From assembly GCA_026419785.1 (NCBI GenBank), contig JAODTK010003443.1:186001-250000 (forward strand): a stretch of DNA of 64,000 nucleotides, in the 5' to 3' direction. Of this stretch, positions 48,072 to 58,477 are shown piece after piece. Source of the DNA: Sclerodactyla briareus. Lineage: Eukaryota; Echinodermata; Holothuroidea; Dendrochirotida; Sclerodactylidae. The translations under genes and the position numbers were made by a program. Numbering within the stretch: position 1 is the stretch's first letter; every line of letters starts with the position of its first letter. The notes beneath the pieces were generated by a model that saw nothing but the letters and a program-made list of their open reading frames with translations, had not been told where the DNA came from and searched no databases.

Positions 48072-48151
48072 GACTCAACCGGGAATCGAACCCTGATCTC
48101 CCGCGTGAGAGGGCGACGCTCTGCCAGTTGTGCTAACAATTCTCGGTTGAA
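48072..48151 (-). repeat. tRNA-Glu(CTC)-like pseudogene or SINE head
   Basis: Reverse strand reads TTAGCACAACTGGCAGAGCG, CCCTCTCACGCGGGAGATC and GGGTTCGATTCCCGGTTGAG. A-box (TAGCACAACTGG) and B-box (GGTTCGATTCC) are both intact, and the anticodon-loop-like CTCTCAC matches the Glu CTC type. The 5' acceptor side adjoining the D-arm (GAATTGT) pairs poorly with the 3' side, so a functional gene is doubtful. Flanking TCAACCG and CGGTTGA can pair, but at the wrong spacing. Confidence 0.5.
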
Positions 48152-48179
48152 TGGTTTTGCCTTCACGTAACTGCCGCTG

Positions 48180-48640
48180 GACAATTTTTGTGGTTAACAC
48201 AATATGTCTTCAACGCTTTATCCGATTTATCTGACACTTGGCGCACGTGTCCGCGCCAGGTGTGGTTTTAAAATCTAGGATGGCGTTAGAAAAAGTTGCT
48301 TAGCGGGAAAATGCCGTCCGATCTACACAAAACTTTGGTGAGTGTGGACTGTGGACTTCAAATGGTTCTGAATAACATGGCAATAGTTTGGAGGTCACCA
48401 GAGGTCAAATTCGCGGAATATTACGATTTTCCTCACTTCGTCGGACTTACCCGAATTTTGGTGGATGTGGACTTTAGTTGATCCCGAAAAAGTTGGCCGA
48501 TGATCTCAAGGTCACCAGAGGTAAAGTTTGCAAAATTGTTGCGATTTTCAAACTTTGCTGCATTTCAACGAAACTTGGTGATTGTAGACTACCTTTGGTT
48601 GCAAAAATACATAAAGTCACTTCATTTAATAAACCTGCCC
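48180..48640 (+). repeat. ~115-bp AACTTGGTG / AGGTCACCAGAGGTCA tandem units
   Basis: Three to four imperfect units each contain an 'AAACTTTGGTGAGTGTGGAC'-like phrase, then 'AACATGGCAATAGTTTGG' or 'CCGATGATCTCA', then AGGTCACCAGAGGTCA (48,392-48,407) or AGGTCACCAGAGGTAA (48,508 onward), then 'TTTGC.GCATTTCAACGAAAC'. The same unit makes up the arms of the foldback element at 43.7-45.5 kb. Confidence 0.75.
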
Positions 48641-49477
48641 CTTCCTTTTGTTATAGATGTCAACCTTCTGATATATAGATTTTTGAAAGCCATCATCGCC
48701 TTCCATTGTTGATAAGTGGCAGGGGTTACCCAGGATGGTGGCACAGGATGTCCGAATAGGTGTTTTTTTTTTCTGTATGAAATGTGTACAGTAAAATGTG
48801 AACATGTAGCAATCCAGAATTCAGAATCTAGTCTAATTGAGTCTGGACCGCTCTCTGGCTGAAGCCATGATAGGTGGGATATACATGTTGGCGGTTTTCC
48901 CGCCAGGCGATGTCTGATTTTTGGAGGGCGTCCAAACAGAACCTTTGAAGTGAAATATATCTTTCTTCGCTTTCTGCTGGAACAAAAGAAAAATAAATGT
49001 TGAAATGGCAGAATGGAAACGTCAAAAATGCAGGTGGTGGAAGTCGGGGCGTCAGACGACCCACCTAGTAACTTGAGACCCCTCCAAGAATTTGGACCCC
49101 CCCCCCCCCCCGTAGGACAAGTCCTGGCGCGGGGCGTTGCCGCCGTTGCGCATAGCATCTAACACAGTTGAGTGAGCCATATTATAATAATCCAGTTAGA
49201 AACCCCAGAAATTACCAGCTATTCCGTTTACATCGATTATTAGCACCTATCGTCCAGTATGTTTAACATGCATTCGATGAATAATAAATATATAGCGCTC
49301 ACTTCTACAGAAGCTGCAATAAGTGGCGCTTTACACACAAATTACAAACTGAAAGAATGCAACCTAATGATATGCCTGTTACTACTACTACTACAAATTC
49401 TTACTGTAAACAGGCAGTTATGACACCTCTTCGATAGAAATCTTGATATATCAATACGCTTTGTTATATACTTCCAG

Positions 49478-49638
49478 ATCTAGTTCCATGTACTTCTCGC
49501 TACTTGATGGTCGGGTGGGACCATGCCATCGAAGAAGAACGTCCGAGGGAAAACCTGCGAAGGTCCTCTAGGGCGGAACTACTGAGGCAGAAGGCCGAAG
49601 TACTGAAGCAAAAGGCGGAGGCTGAAAAAGCTTTAGCA
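49478..49638 (+). CDS. Internal exon, coiled-coil segment of AT-hook gene
   Basis: The exon follows CTTCCAG at 49,471-49,477 and ends at a strong donor, GCA|GTGAGT (49,639). It reads open for 53 codons after a two-base start (phase 1 acceptor, phase 0 donor). The product includes WDHAIEEERPREN, then AELLRQKAEVLKQKAEAEKA, a Lys/Glu/Ala-rich heptad-like stretch that should form a coiled coil. The next exon continues this composition in the same frame (EERAQEKKVTEVKRSK), which is the main reason to join them. An alternative start is the AG at 49,482-49,483. The family is not recognised. A 732-bp perfect minisatellite begins 70 bp into the following intron. Confidence 0.55.
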
Positions 49639-49707
49639 GTGAGTCATAAAACATAGGATATATAAAAGTGTAAGGATATTGAGGAACACGTACGCACCAC
49701 ACACACA

Positions 49708-50439
49708 CCTACACACACACCTACACACACACCTACACACACACCTACACACACACCTACACACACACCTACACACACACCTACACACACACCTACACAC
49801 ACACCTACACACACACCTACACACACACCTACACACACACCTACACACACACCTACACACACACCTACACACACACCTACACACACACCTACACACACAC
49901 CTACACACACACCTACACACACACCTACACACACACCTACACACACACCTACACACACACCTACACACACACCTACACACACACCTACACACACACCTAC
50001 ACACACACCTACACACACACCTACACACACACCTACACACACACCTACACACACACCTACACACACACCTACACACACACCTACACACACACCTACACAC
50101 ACACCTACACACACACCTACACACACACCTACACACACACCTACACACACACCTACACACACACCTACACACACACCTACACACACACCTACACACACAC
50201 CTACACACACACCTACACACACACCTACACACACACCTACACACACACCTACACACACACCTACACACACACCTACACACACACCTACACACACACCTAC
50301 ACACACACCTACACACACACCTACACACACACCTACACACACACCTACACACACACCTACACACACACCTACACACACACCTACACACACACCTACACAC
50401 ACACCTACACACACACCTACACACACACCTACACACACA
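49708..50439 (+). repeat. Perfect 12-bp minisatellite (CCTACACACACA), 61 copies
   Basis: The unit CCTACACACACA is repeated 61 times without a single change visible (61 x 12 = 732 bp). It is flanked by imperfect CA-rich sequence. Because 12 is a multiple of three it is open in several frames on both strands, giving Thr-His-Leu-His and Cys-Arg-Cys-Val type peptides that are translation artefacts. It lies in the intron after the coiled-coil exon. It resembles neither a telomere repeat (TTAGGG type) nor a CRISPR array, as there are no spacers. Confidence 0.98.
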
Positions 50440-50458
50440 CTCTGCTGCTATACACACT

Positions 50459-50545
50459 AGCCTGTTGAAACAGGCGTTGACTTTGTTCACCTCGTACCAG
50501 CCGCATTCACTCATGTGTGCAGGATGACCCTTCAACCAATCGGTG
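50459..50545 (-). repeat. Dispersed repeat shared with 20,749-20,830
   Basis: The reverse complement (CGATTGGTTGAAGGGTCATC ... GTGAATGCGGCTGGTACGAGG, TGAACAAAGTCAACGCCTG) matches 20,749-20,830. It abuts the end of the 12-bp minisatellite with only about 20 bp between. Confidence 0.7.
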
Positions 50546-50944
50546 ATTTGCCTAAACATGTTGGTGATATTCGACCGTGGTATATATACTAAAGAGCGAT
50601 AGCCCCCTCTATTTTTGGAACGGCTTCTCCATATCGCCAGCTTAGCATGCCTAGCACACACAACACACAAACAAACGCTGTCTCGTTTATGTGACATATG
50701 ATGACATTTTTTCATTGTGCTGTCTTTGTTATTGTTCGCAGAAGTGATAACCGATTGTTCTCAGTGTTGACACTGGTGATGATATGGATGACAACCGGTG
50801 GAACATTGTTTACTATTTGAACAAGACACCAGCTTTCAGTGTGGTTACTTACAATACATGCAACATGCACACGTATACACTAGGATCACCCGTGCAGATA
50901 GGCACTATATAGTACGTATGTAATGGCGCATCATCTAACGTTGT

Positions 50945-51250
50945 CTAATGATTTTTATGCATACGGCACACTGGTCAGACCCGACCACGGCCCGACCGAG
51001 ACACGACAAACAAGTAGTTTTGTTCTAGTCGGGTCCGATTCGTGTCGGGTCAGAATGCGCGAAATTTGTTCCCGCCCAGACTCGTAACTGTTTTTAACAA
51101 GTTTTGACACCTTCGAACATTTTTCATTCTGGTCTTCGGTTCAAGTAATTCTGTTCACGCGCAGTTTCGTCTCGGTCTAATGTGGCGTGTAACCACCTGC
51201 CCACTCGGCCAGGTCGTGTTCGGGTCCGGCTATTTCACCGCGACCGTCGT
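50945..51250. repeat. Possible GGGTCGGG-type inverted-repeat element
   Basis: CAGACCCGACCACGGCCCGA and CCGAGACACGACAA near 50,985 face GTCGGGTCCGATTCGTGTCG near 51,035, with CGTTCGGGTCCGGC-like and CAGGTCGTGTTCGGGTC words near 51,215. The repeated and inverted GGGTC/GACCC words suggest a short foldback or MITE, but the boundaries are unclear. Confidence 0.35.
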
Positions 51251-51699
51251 TACAAGTGCACCGTATGCCTCAAGCTATGACTAAAACTGGCTTAAAAAAG
51301 GAGCAGCGTAACTGACGACCCCACCGGCCAATACTCGTCAGTGGCACACGGCATACTGCTTCGCCCTGGTCGGAACGATTCCGAACAGAAGGATGGATGT
51401 CGTGTCGACATGTCGGTGCAGTGATCATTGGCGGGAGCCAAACCCACGCTGTGAACACGAGTGAACGGATTTTTCTTCTTGCAAACGGTTATTTCAAAAT
51501 AAGTTTCGCACCTACATTATTCTGGCTATCGTGTTTGTAAGTATTGTCTTACAGATTGTAGCAACTGGCGCCCTTTCGTCAGTTGCTACCAGACGACAAT
51601 ACCCCCTTTTAAGTCTTACCCGTGACAAGCTTTATCGGATTCCACCTGTTTAGTTTACGGAAAATAAAAGGGTTCAGGGGAAGTTGATTCATTTTCTTC

Positions 51700-52525
51700 T
51701 TCATAAAAAAACGACCCCGGAGCCACAAATACAGGGCACAAGAAAATGAACCCAAAACCCACTAAATAATTTCGCCCCGTGATTCCTGGAAAATAAATCA
51801 AGACTGTTCTTGAACGCATTCACACTCTTAGAGAAAACATAACATTTTCAGGAAGACAATTCCACTCATTGATCACTCTTGGCGGAAGAAATATTTACGA
51901 ATGTCCAAGGTGCAGCGCTTGCCACGAAGCTTGAGACAGTGGCCTCTAATGCAGTAACATTGGAAAATTCAAGAAGTAGTGGAAGGTACATTCCTCGAGC
52001 CTATGGACAATTTTGAAAACCTGGATCAAGTCCCCCGAATTCGCCTCAGCTCCATGGTAGTTAGACCGAGACGGGCTAATCTTTCCTCGTAGGATACATT
52101 TTTCAAACATGAATCATTCTAGTTGCCCTACGCTGACGTTTTCGATAACCTGCTTGTCTTGTCGAAGTAGGGATTCCACACTTGTACAGAATATTCCACG
52201 GTGCGTCTCATCATTTTCTTAAACAGCCTGACAACGATATCATTTTCAAGGAAACTGAAGTGACGTCTAATCAAGCCAAGAATCCAAATACCTCTTCTAG
52301 CAGCTTCAGCACACTGCTTGAAAGGTTTCAAGAAGAATCCAAACAAACCCAGATCGTTTTCTGAATCACCTCCTGAATATTTTGGCCATTTAACTTGAAG
52401 GAAGCGTTGCGATTGTGAAAACCAACATGCATAACTTTGCACTTATCTGCGGCATTGAAAAACATTGCCAGTCGGAAGACCATTTGGAAATTATATCCAG
52501 ATCCCTTTGAACAATTTCAGCATCT
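51700..52525 (-). pseudogene. CR1/L2-like LINE reverse-transcriptase 3' remnant
   Basis: Minus strand, with several frame changes, reads KCKVMHVGFHNRN, LNGQNIQEV, ENDLGLFG, KQCAEAARRG, WILGLIRRHFSFLENDIVVR, VEYSVQVWNPYFDK, then SYEERLARLGLTTMELRRIR, GDLIQVFKIVHR and NEWNCLPENV. This is the conserved order after the catalytic domain of CR1/L2-type LINE ORF2 (KCKvMHvG, EKDLGV, kan..LG.IkR.F, LEYavqvW.Py, YEERL..LgL..le.RR.RGDLI.vfKi). It is 5'-truncated and disabled by frameshifts and stops. It lies antisense within the intron, ending about 100 bp before the AT-hook exon. Confidence 0.85.
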
Positions 52526-52627
52526 CAGTCGAACCGACCTAGTTATATATCTTGTTCCAACCTAAGCCTATCCTCCAACGTAGCGTAATTTTTCAAAATT
52601 TTAGAATTGCAAATATCTCATTCTCAG

Positions 52628-52726
52628 GAGGAACGTGCTCAGGAGAAGAAAGTTACGGAGGTGAAGAGGTCGAAAGTCAAGCCGAAGCCAATCGGAAGAC
52701 CGCGAAAAAAACCCAAGCATACCGAG
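52628..52726 (+). CDS. Internal exon encoding an AT-hook
   Basis: The acceptor CATTCTCAG|GAG and donor GAG|GTACGA bound a 99-bp exon of exactly 33 codons, phase 0 at both ends. Residues 1-16 (EERAQEKKVTEVKRSK) continue the charged helix of the previous exon. Residues 17-31 are basic and contain PKPIGRPRKKPK. The GRPRKKP core is a classic AT-hook, which inserts the Arg-Pro-Arg palm into the minor groove of AT-rich DNA, as in HMGA-type and many chromatin proteins. A nuclear, DNA-associated role is inferred from this motif alone. The orthologue is not recognised. Confidence 0.6.
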
Positions 52727-53194
52727 GTACGAACACCTACGCCGAATCCTTCGTACTTATATATTTGTAATGAGAAGGGGGGGGGGGGGGTGTTACGAGA
52801 TTATGAGAAGGTAGCCCTATCCCTACCTCTGGACAGGTCATGCAGTCTTGAGGCCCCAGATTCAAAATCGTGCAATGTTTCAAACTTAAAAACGCAATAG
52901 AATGGCTCAAGGCCTATTATATAGGACGAAACTCGGTTGTACTCATACTGGAGATCGGATTACTTTCTTCGTTGCAATTTGGTCGCCTGCTATTACTCGG
53001 ATTACTCGACATAGTTAAGTATTCTCTATTGAAATGGATTGTCGTCACTGCTGCACCGTGCTCTATGTCTGATGTTTGTCGATATAGCATAAAGTGAACT
53101 GGGCTGAGTTGTGAAGCACGTATTTTAACGAAAAGGGTATTCGGTGATGATCGTTGCCAGTACTTGGTAATTACAATCTTTACCCTTTTTTACC

Positions 53195-53301
53195 TTTTTT
53201 CTATCTATCTATCTACTATCTATCTATCTATCTATCTATCTACTATCTATCTATCTATCTATCCATCCATCCATCCATCCATCCATCCATCCATCCATCC
53301 A
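53195..53301 (+). repeat. (ATCT)n / (ATCC)n microsatellite
   Basis: About 65 bp of CTAT/ATCT tetranucleotide repeat with a few slips, followed by about 40 bp of ATCC repeat. The block is in the intron between the AT-hook exon and the terminal exon. Confidence 0.95.
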
Positions 53302-54083
53302 ACAATGAATGGTACTTGAAAATTTGAAATGCATCTCCTCCCACAAGCTTCAATTGATTTTCTTCGAAGTTACCGGTAATGGTCCTTGGATAGAGGACCA
53401 TTGCGGGGGTTTGGAAATTTGGGGGCCAGGGCGCAGTATGGGCCCTAGGTATTATGAAATACCACGAAATATCGTATCATCTACGAATGTTGTTGCATAG
53501 TGCTGATGTTCGTCATAATGATGGTTTACACTGCCAAAAGATACCTTCAGATGTAAACCCCCGGTGATTTAGGACCCACGGCCCATTGTGGGCCCTTGGG
53601 CCCATCATGTGGAATGTTTCTTGACTGCTAAGATATTTTTAGCCATATAAGATCAAGGTCAAAATTCGTTCTAGGGCACAATAACCATTGTTTGAAACTG
53701 CCTTCTTAGCCTCATGATCTTGAACATTTATCACATAATTGAACATTCGTCTTGGTACATTCGTGCGGTTTGAGCTGCAGCACCATTGGTGCTCCGATTT
53801 TAACCTACCTCTAATTGACCTTTCATCATGACCTTGGATTGAGTGACCGTATGTTCGAATTGATCCTCCATTAATCGCAGCTAGTCCCAAAAAATCAGCG
53901 ATGTGGGACCTTGCCAATGGGAGTTATTGACCTTAAATATTTCCGGTTTTTGGCTCGTCTCATTGACTTTTTAGGGACTTGACCGGCATAGGTAGCATCG
54001 ACACCACATGACGAACTCTACAAGACAATATGACATGGTACATGCTTTGCGGCTTCAGATAATCGTCCGTACAAGGTGTCACC

Positions 54084-54127
54084 ATACACACACACACACG
54101 ACGCACACATATATACACACACACGCA

Positions 54128-54160
<33 letters not shown>

Positions 54161-54180
54161 CTCACCACATCTGACACACA
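54084..54180 (+). repeat. (AC)n microsatellite
   Basis: CA/CACG dinucleotide-type repeat of nearly 100 bp with interruptions. The 171-codon minus-strand frame crossing it (54,594-54,079) has a protein-like N-terminal half but ends in Val/Cys repeats derived from this tract. Confidence 0.9.
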
Positions 54181-55204
54181 ACTACATTCGTGACCGCATA
54201 AATTCCTACCTTGGCAAGGAATAAAAATGAGGACCGAATATAGAAGAAATTCTAGGAGCCATAACATCAGGCCATTTGGGCAACTTCCTAAGAGCCATCC
54301 TTGGTGTAAGAGCATGGCTTGAATGAAATAAAAAAGACAATGTCCACAACCGGGATTTTCAAGCTTGTTTTGTTGACATCCGTGCCAATTGCCAACATTG
54401 CTATGGTATGATTTGTCCTCCTTGATATCACAAAATGGGATTGCCGGAAGTTTTAAACGCGCTTCAGAAGGCTTGTCGGATATACCCGCCCGAGCATAAA
54501 ACTGTACGGTCTCCGACAATCCCGAGATTTGTTGTTCCAATTTGATCATATTGTATCTACCGTCCCCAAATAACTCCTGATGTGGTGGGGCCATAGAACC
54601 ACAAAGTTTCGTTTCGAAGGGCCACTGAGAAAACTGGTCATCCTATAGATTTCTAGATCACAACTGCTCGCTCACAGTCCGGAGCTCTAGTAATTGAGCT
54701 AATCTGATCTCGTTGAAAATCACAAAGCCTATGGCTTTATTGGTCAGCGAGCTCGGTGTTAGTTCCCGGGAATTAGACGTCATTACCGACCTTTCTAAAC
54801 TTGGTTGTCTAAATGTCGGCCCACGGTAAATGAACTTGGTGTTCTTTCAAAGTCATTTGTTGTCCTTTTCGAAGTCCGACGGAGTAAGTCGAAAAAAATC
54901 TATTCTCCTCAGTCCTGACCCATTGAAGGACCATGATATGGCTTCATTGCTGATGAAGATCCCAGCCCATCTCGAACAACCGCAGTTCGAACATTAGAGA
55001 TTTGAAGCATTACAGCAATTCGTAAGTAAGGCCATAATTTCACCCTTCTGATATATGTTCATGTGTCACATACAGAGTGGTTCGACAGTCATAGGTGGAG
55101 AATGTGGTTCTCGATCCTAACTTTTATGAAACCAAAGATGCAGATGCAATGTTTTTGGTTTCGAGAATTTTCTGATGCGTTTAGGAGACAAAAGGAAGCT
55201 ATGT

Positions 55205-55500
55205 CAGTCATACAGTGAGTGTGGTGTGTGTGTCTGTTGCGTGAGAGTGTGTTGTGTCTGTTGGTGTGCGTGGGTGTTGCGTTGGTGCTTCCGGTGTGTG
55301 TGTACGACACTCTCCTTGTGAGCACGGTATCCATTGGAATGCATACATCCATTATTTCCAATATTAGACATGTCACACAAGGTCATCAGAGGTCACAGTC
55401 TGAAAGCCTTGTAAACACAATAACTGTGCAACGAAGAGATGTAGGGGACTCATATGGCATGTAGGTTTGTCAGAATCACCTAAGGTCAACAGCAGTTAAC
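55205..55500 (+). repeat. Partial GATTCCTTGAC-family copy
   Basis: GTGTGTGTGTCTGTTGCGTG, 'ATTGGAATGCATACATCC', 'CACAAGGTCATCAGAGGTCA' (55,377-55,396) and 'AACACAATAACTGTGCAAC' follow the interior order of the TIR family, without the terminal sequences. It lies immediately 5' of the full copy at 55,589. Confidence 0.5.
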
Positions 55501-55588
55501 CCAGGAATTATTAAATGTGAAAGAAGAAAGAAAGCTCATACTGACATGTAGGTTGGCCATGCGGAGTATGATGATCCCTTTTGTTTTT

Positions 55589-56553
55589 GATTCCTTGACG
55601 AAGTCAGAGGAATCTATGCAGTCATGACAGTGGGTGTGTTTTTGTGCGTGTGTATGTGACGCCCAAGCTCTAAACACGATAACTCCATCCCGCCTGGATG
55701 GATGAAGTACATACTTGGTATGTTTATTCCCATGATGAGTCCAGAACCCTAGTGGGGTAAGTCAGCGGTCATCTGAAGGCACAAGAGGTCAAAGGTCTGA
55801 AAACCTTGTAAAACCAAGATTAATCCAGATAGTGGGTCGATCAGGTTGTGTGTGTAGCTTTCTTATGGGAGTACAGGAACCTATAGTTTTTGGTATGGGT
55901 CTAGGGTGAATTTTGGTCGAAAATAAAAATTAGTGAAATGTCAATATTTTGGCCAATTTTGGCTTTGTAAACACGATAACTCGACCCCTCCTGGATAGAT
56001 GAAGCCCATACTTGGTATGTGTGTTCCCCATGATGAGTACATGAACCCTATTGTTTTTTGGGTGGTATAAGGTCAGAGGTCAAGAGTTCACAGTTGAAAA
56101 CCTGTAAAACAACGCATTGAGTCCAGAAATGGTTGGGTCCGTCAATGAAAGTTTGGTATAGCTTTCTCGGGGGTACAAAAACCCTATTGTTTGAATTAGG
56201 TTCGGAGGTGAAAGGCTGAACTTTGGTCACAATAAAATTTGGAAAAGTCAATATTTTGGCCAATTTTGGCTTGTAACGAAAACTAGCCCCCCACTGGATG
56301 GTTGAAGCTCATTCTTGGTAGTTGTGTTCCCATGATGAGAAACATGGTGTACCCTATTGTTTTGGGCGGTAGGTCAGAGGTTTCTGAGGTCACCAGAGTT
56401 CAAGTCTGAAAAACCCTGGAAATTTAATGTGTAGCTTTCACGGAACCCTATTGTTGGTTGGAAAAAATGGACGTTATGTGCCCATAATGAGCTGGTACAA
56501 TCTCCCCTTTGTCCTTGTGTCTGGTATTGGTTGTCAGAAAGAGTCAAGGAATC
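55589..56553 (+). mobile_element. TIR element of the GATTCCTTGAC family, copy 2
   Basis: Starts GATTCCTTGAC (55,589-55,599) and ends GTCAAGGAATC (56,543-56,553), 965 bp. The interior carries the family order twice over: 'CCATGATGAGTACATGAACC', 'CTATTGTTTTTTGGG', 'AGGTCAGAGGTCA' (56,070-56,082), 'TTGGTATAGCTTTCT'. Non-coding. With copy 3 just downstream it forms a near-tandem pair in the same orientation. Confidence 0.7.
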
Positions 56554-56817
56554 ACTAAGATTTTTGGGTTTTGGTTTGGTGAGGTCCGAGTCATTTAAGT
56601 CAACAGAGGTCAAATCTGACAACATCGAAAAGGCAAGATTACTATACAACGAAAAGATGTGATGGTTCATACTGGGCATCGTTAGTTGGCTGCACCTGGA
56701 TGACTGTCCTCTCCTCCTCAGAGCGGAGGTCTATTAACCCTCAAGAATCACACATTGCTCCAATTTGTCTTGAACACGTTGAGTGTTGTTGCTGATACCG
56801 CGCTCTGTGGGAGAGAA

Positions 56818-57670
56818 ATTTCCTTGACGAAATCAGAGGAATCTATGCAGTCATGCTGGTTTGTGTGTGTGTGACGCCCAGCTTGTAAACATAATGATTT
56901 TGGGTCATTGTAGAGGTCATCTGAGATCACTAGAGTTCAAAGTTTGAAATCTTGTAAATATAATAAGTCCAGAATGAGTGGTTCGATCAAGTTGAAATTT
57001 GATATATAGCTTTCTTATGGGAGTACAGGAACCCTATTGTTTTGGTTTTAAGATATAATAAAATAAAATTCAGCAAAAATTTTATCTTGTTCAAACGATA
57101 GATCGACCCCATCCAGATGGAGGAAGCCTATATTTGATATTGTATTACCCATGATGAGTACATGAACCCTATTGGTTTGGGGTTAGGCTCGAGACCACCT
57201 GAGGTCACCACGGGCCAACGCAGAAAATTGATGTGAACTTTGAAGAAGAAAGTTTGCTAGTAGATCCAGTTGGAATAGGCGTATGGCGTCTATATCAAGA
57301 GCAAGGTACCCTGTGTAAGAGTTGTGACAGAGGGATACGTTGGCCGGATTTTGACCGATTTCAGCTTGTAACATGATAACGTGACCCCGCCTAGATAGAT
57401 GACGCTCATGGGGATTAATGCCTCGCCATTACTTGGCGTTGTCAAGTCGGGAAATCCTTGTCAGTACGATAAAGTTCGGAATCTTTGATATATTAAGTTA
57501 AATTAGTGTGTAGCTAGCTTATGAGGAGTACATGAGCCCTATTGCTTGTCAGAACGCATCAATCTGTGTAAATGGGGAATTTGTCAGACCGGTCATATGT
57601 TGCCCATAATAACTGGTACAATTTTTCCATTGTGTCTGGCCATAGGTTTCCAGAAATGATCAAGGAATAG
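56818..57670 (+). mobile_element. TIR element of the GATTCCTTGAC family, copy 3
   Basis: Starts at a degraded left end (AATTTCCTTGACGAAATCAG) and ends at a degraded right end (GATCAAGGAATAG), followed by the usual 'GAGCCTTTTGGCTTG'. The interior has 'GTGTGTGACGCCCAGCTTGT', 'CCATGATGAGTACATGAACC' and 'GAGGTCACC'. Non-coding, about 850 bp. Confidence 0.6.
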
Positions 57671-58477
57671 CTGAGCCTTTTGGCTTGCTGGTTATGTATA
57701 GTGCGCAATATAACATTCCGAAAACGAAGCGTTAGGGGCCTTATCCGTAGTCCCTCCAGCTCTATAAAATCTGGATGCCACTTCCCCCTTTCAAAAATAG
57801 GCACCTATGAAGAATATACCACAACTTTTAAATCAGTGTCGCAAAATTCATTTAAAGTTGGAACAGAATTTCATAAGGCCTTCATCTGGACAATTTATGT
57901 CGCTTTCATAATAAGGTTGGTCCTATGGAGTACATGTTCCTTATAATTTTCTACGGATCCAGTCTTTCCCCTAAGTCCTAAGGTCAATAGAGGTCAGATA
58001 GGAAATCCTAAAGTGATTTAAAGGGTTCAGGGTGACTAGCTAAAGTAACGCAGGTGACCGATAACGTGAACTTTAGTGAACCTGTAAGGCAGAGTCCAGA
58101 AGGTATATACGGGAACACAATAATCAACACACTGAAATGCGATGTTTACTTGAAACCACGAGGTAGGATTTACTTATGCCAAATACGAACGTTAAAATAT
58201 TGCGAAATCGAGCAGTCTTCTTTCGGGAATTGAGGCCAATACTGGCGTCTACCAGAAAATCGAGGACACAGTAGTTCCCGAGCTAATAGGAACTTCGGCC
58301 AAATAGTAAGGTCAAATTGAAATAATTCTTTGCAACTTCATTCAATTTTCAGCATCGATTCTTTCGAACGTAAAAGTGGTACCTGTCTTGCGCGAGCCTG
58401 CCGCTGCGCTGCTAATTTCGTACAGTTTAGCTCACCATCATTGAAAAACACCTTTTGGTGTTTTATCGGTTTGTTAG

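Noticed and set aside
48622-49158. 178-codon minus-strand frame
   Set aside because: It overlaps repeat-derived sequence and a C-run, mixes low-complexity and unrelated segments, and shows no domain.
49708-50439. CRISPR array or interstitial telomere
   Set aside because: There are no spacers between repeats, the unit is 12 bp, and it is not a TTAGGG-type sequence.
49633-50715. Open frames of 360, 282 and 264 codons, the longest in the window (Cys-Arg-Cys-Val, Thr-His-Leu-His and Val-Cys-Val-Gly repeats)
   Set aside because: They are translations of a 12-bp perfect repeat that is open in several frames on both strands. The unique flanks add no domain or splice signal.
54079-54594. 171-codon minus-strand frame with a protein-like first half
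   Set aside because: The C-terminal third is the (AC)n microsatellite, no family is recognisable, and no splice or promoter signal supports it. It could be re-examined if transcripts map here.
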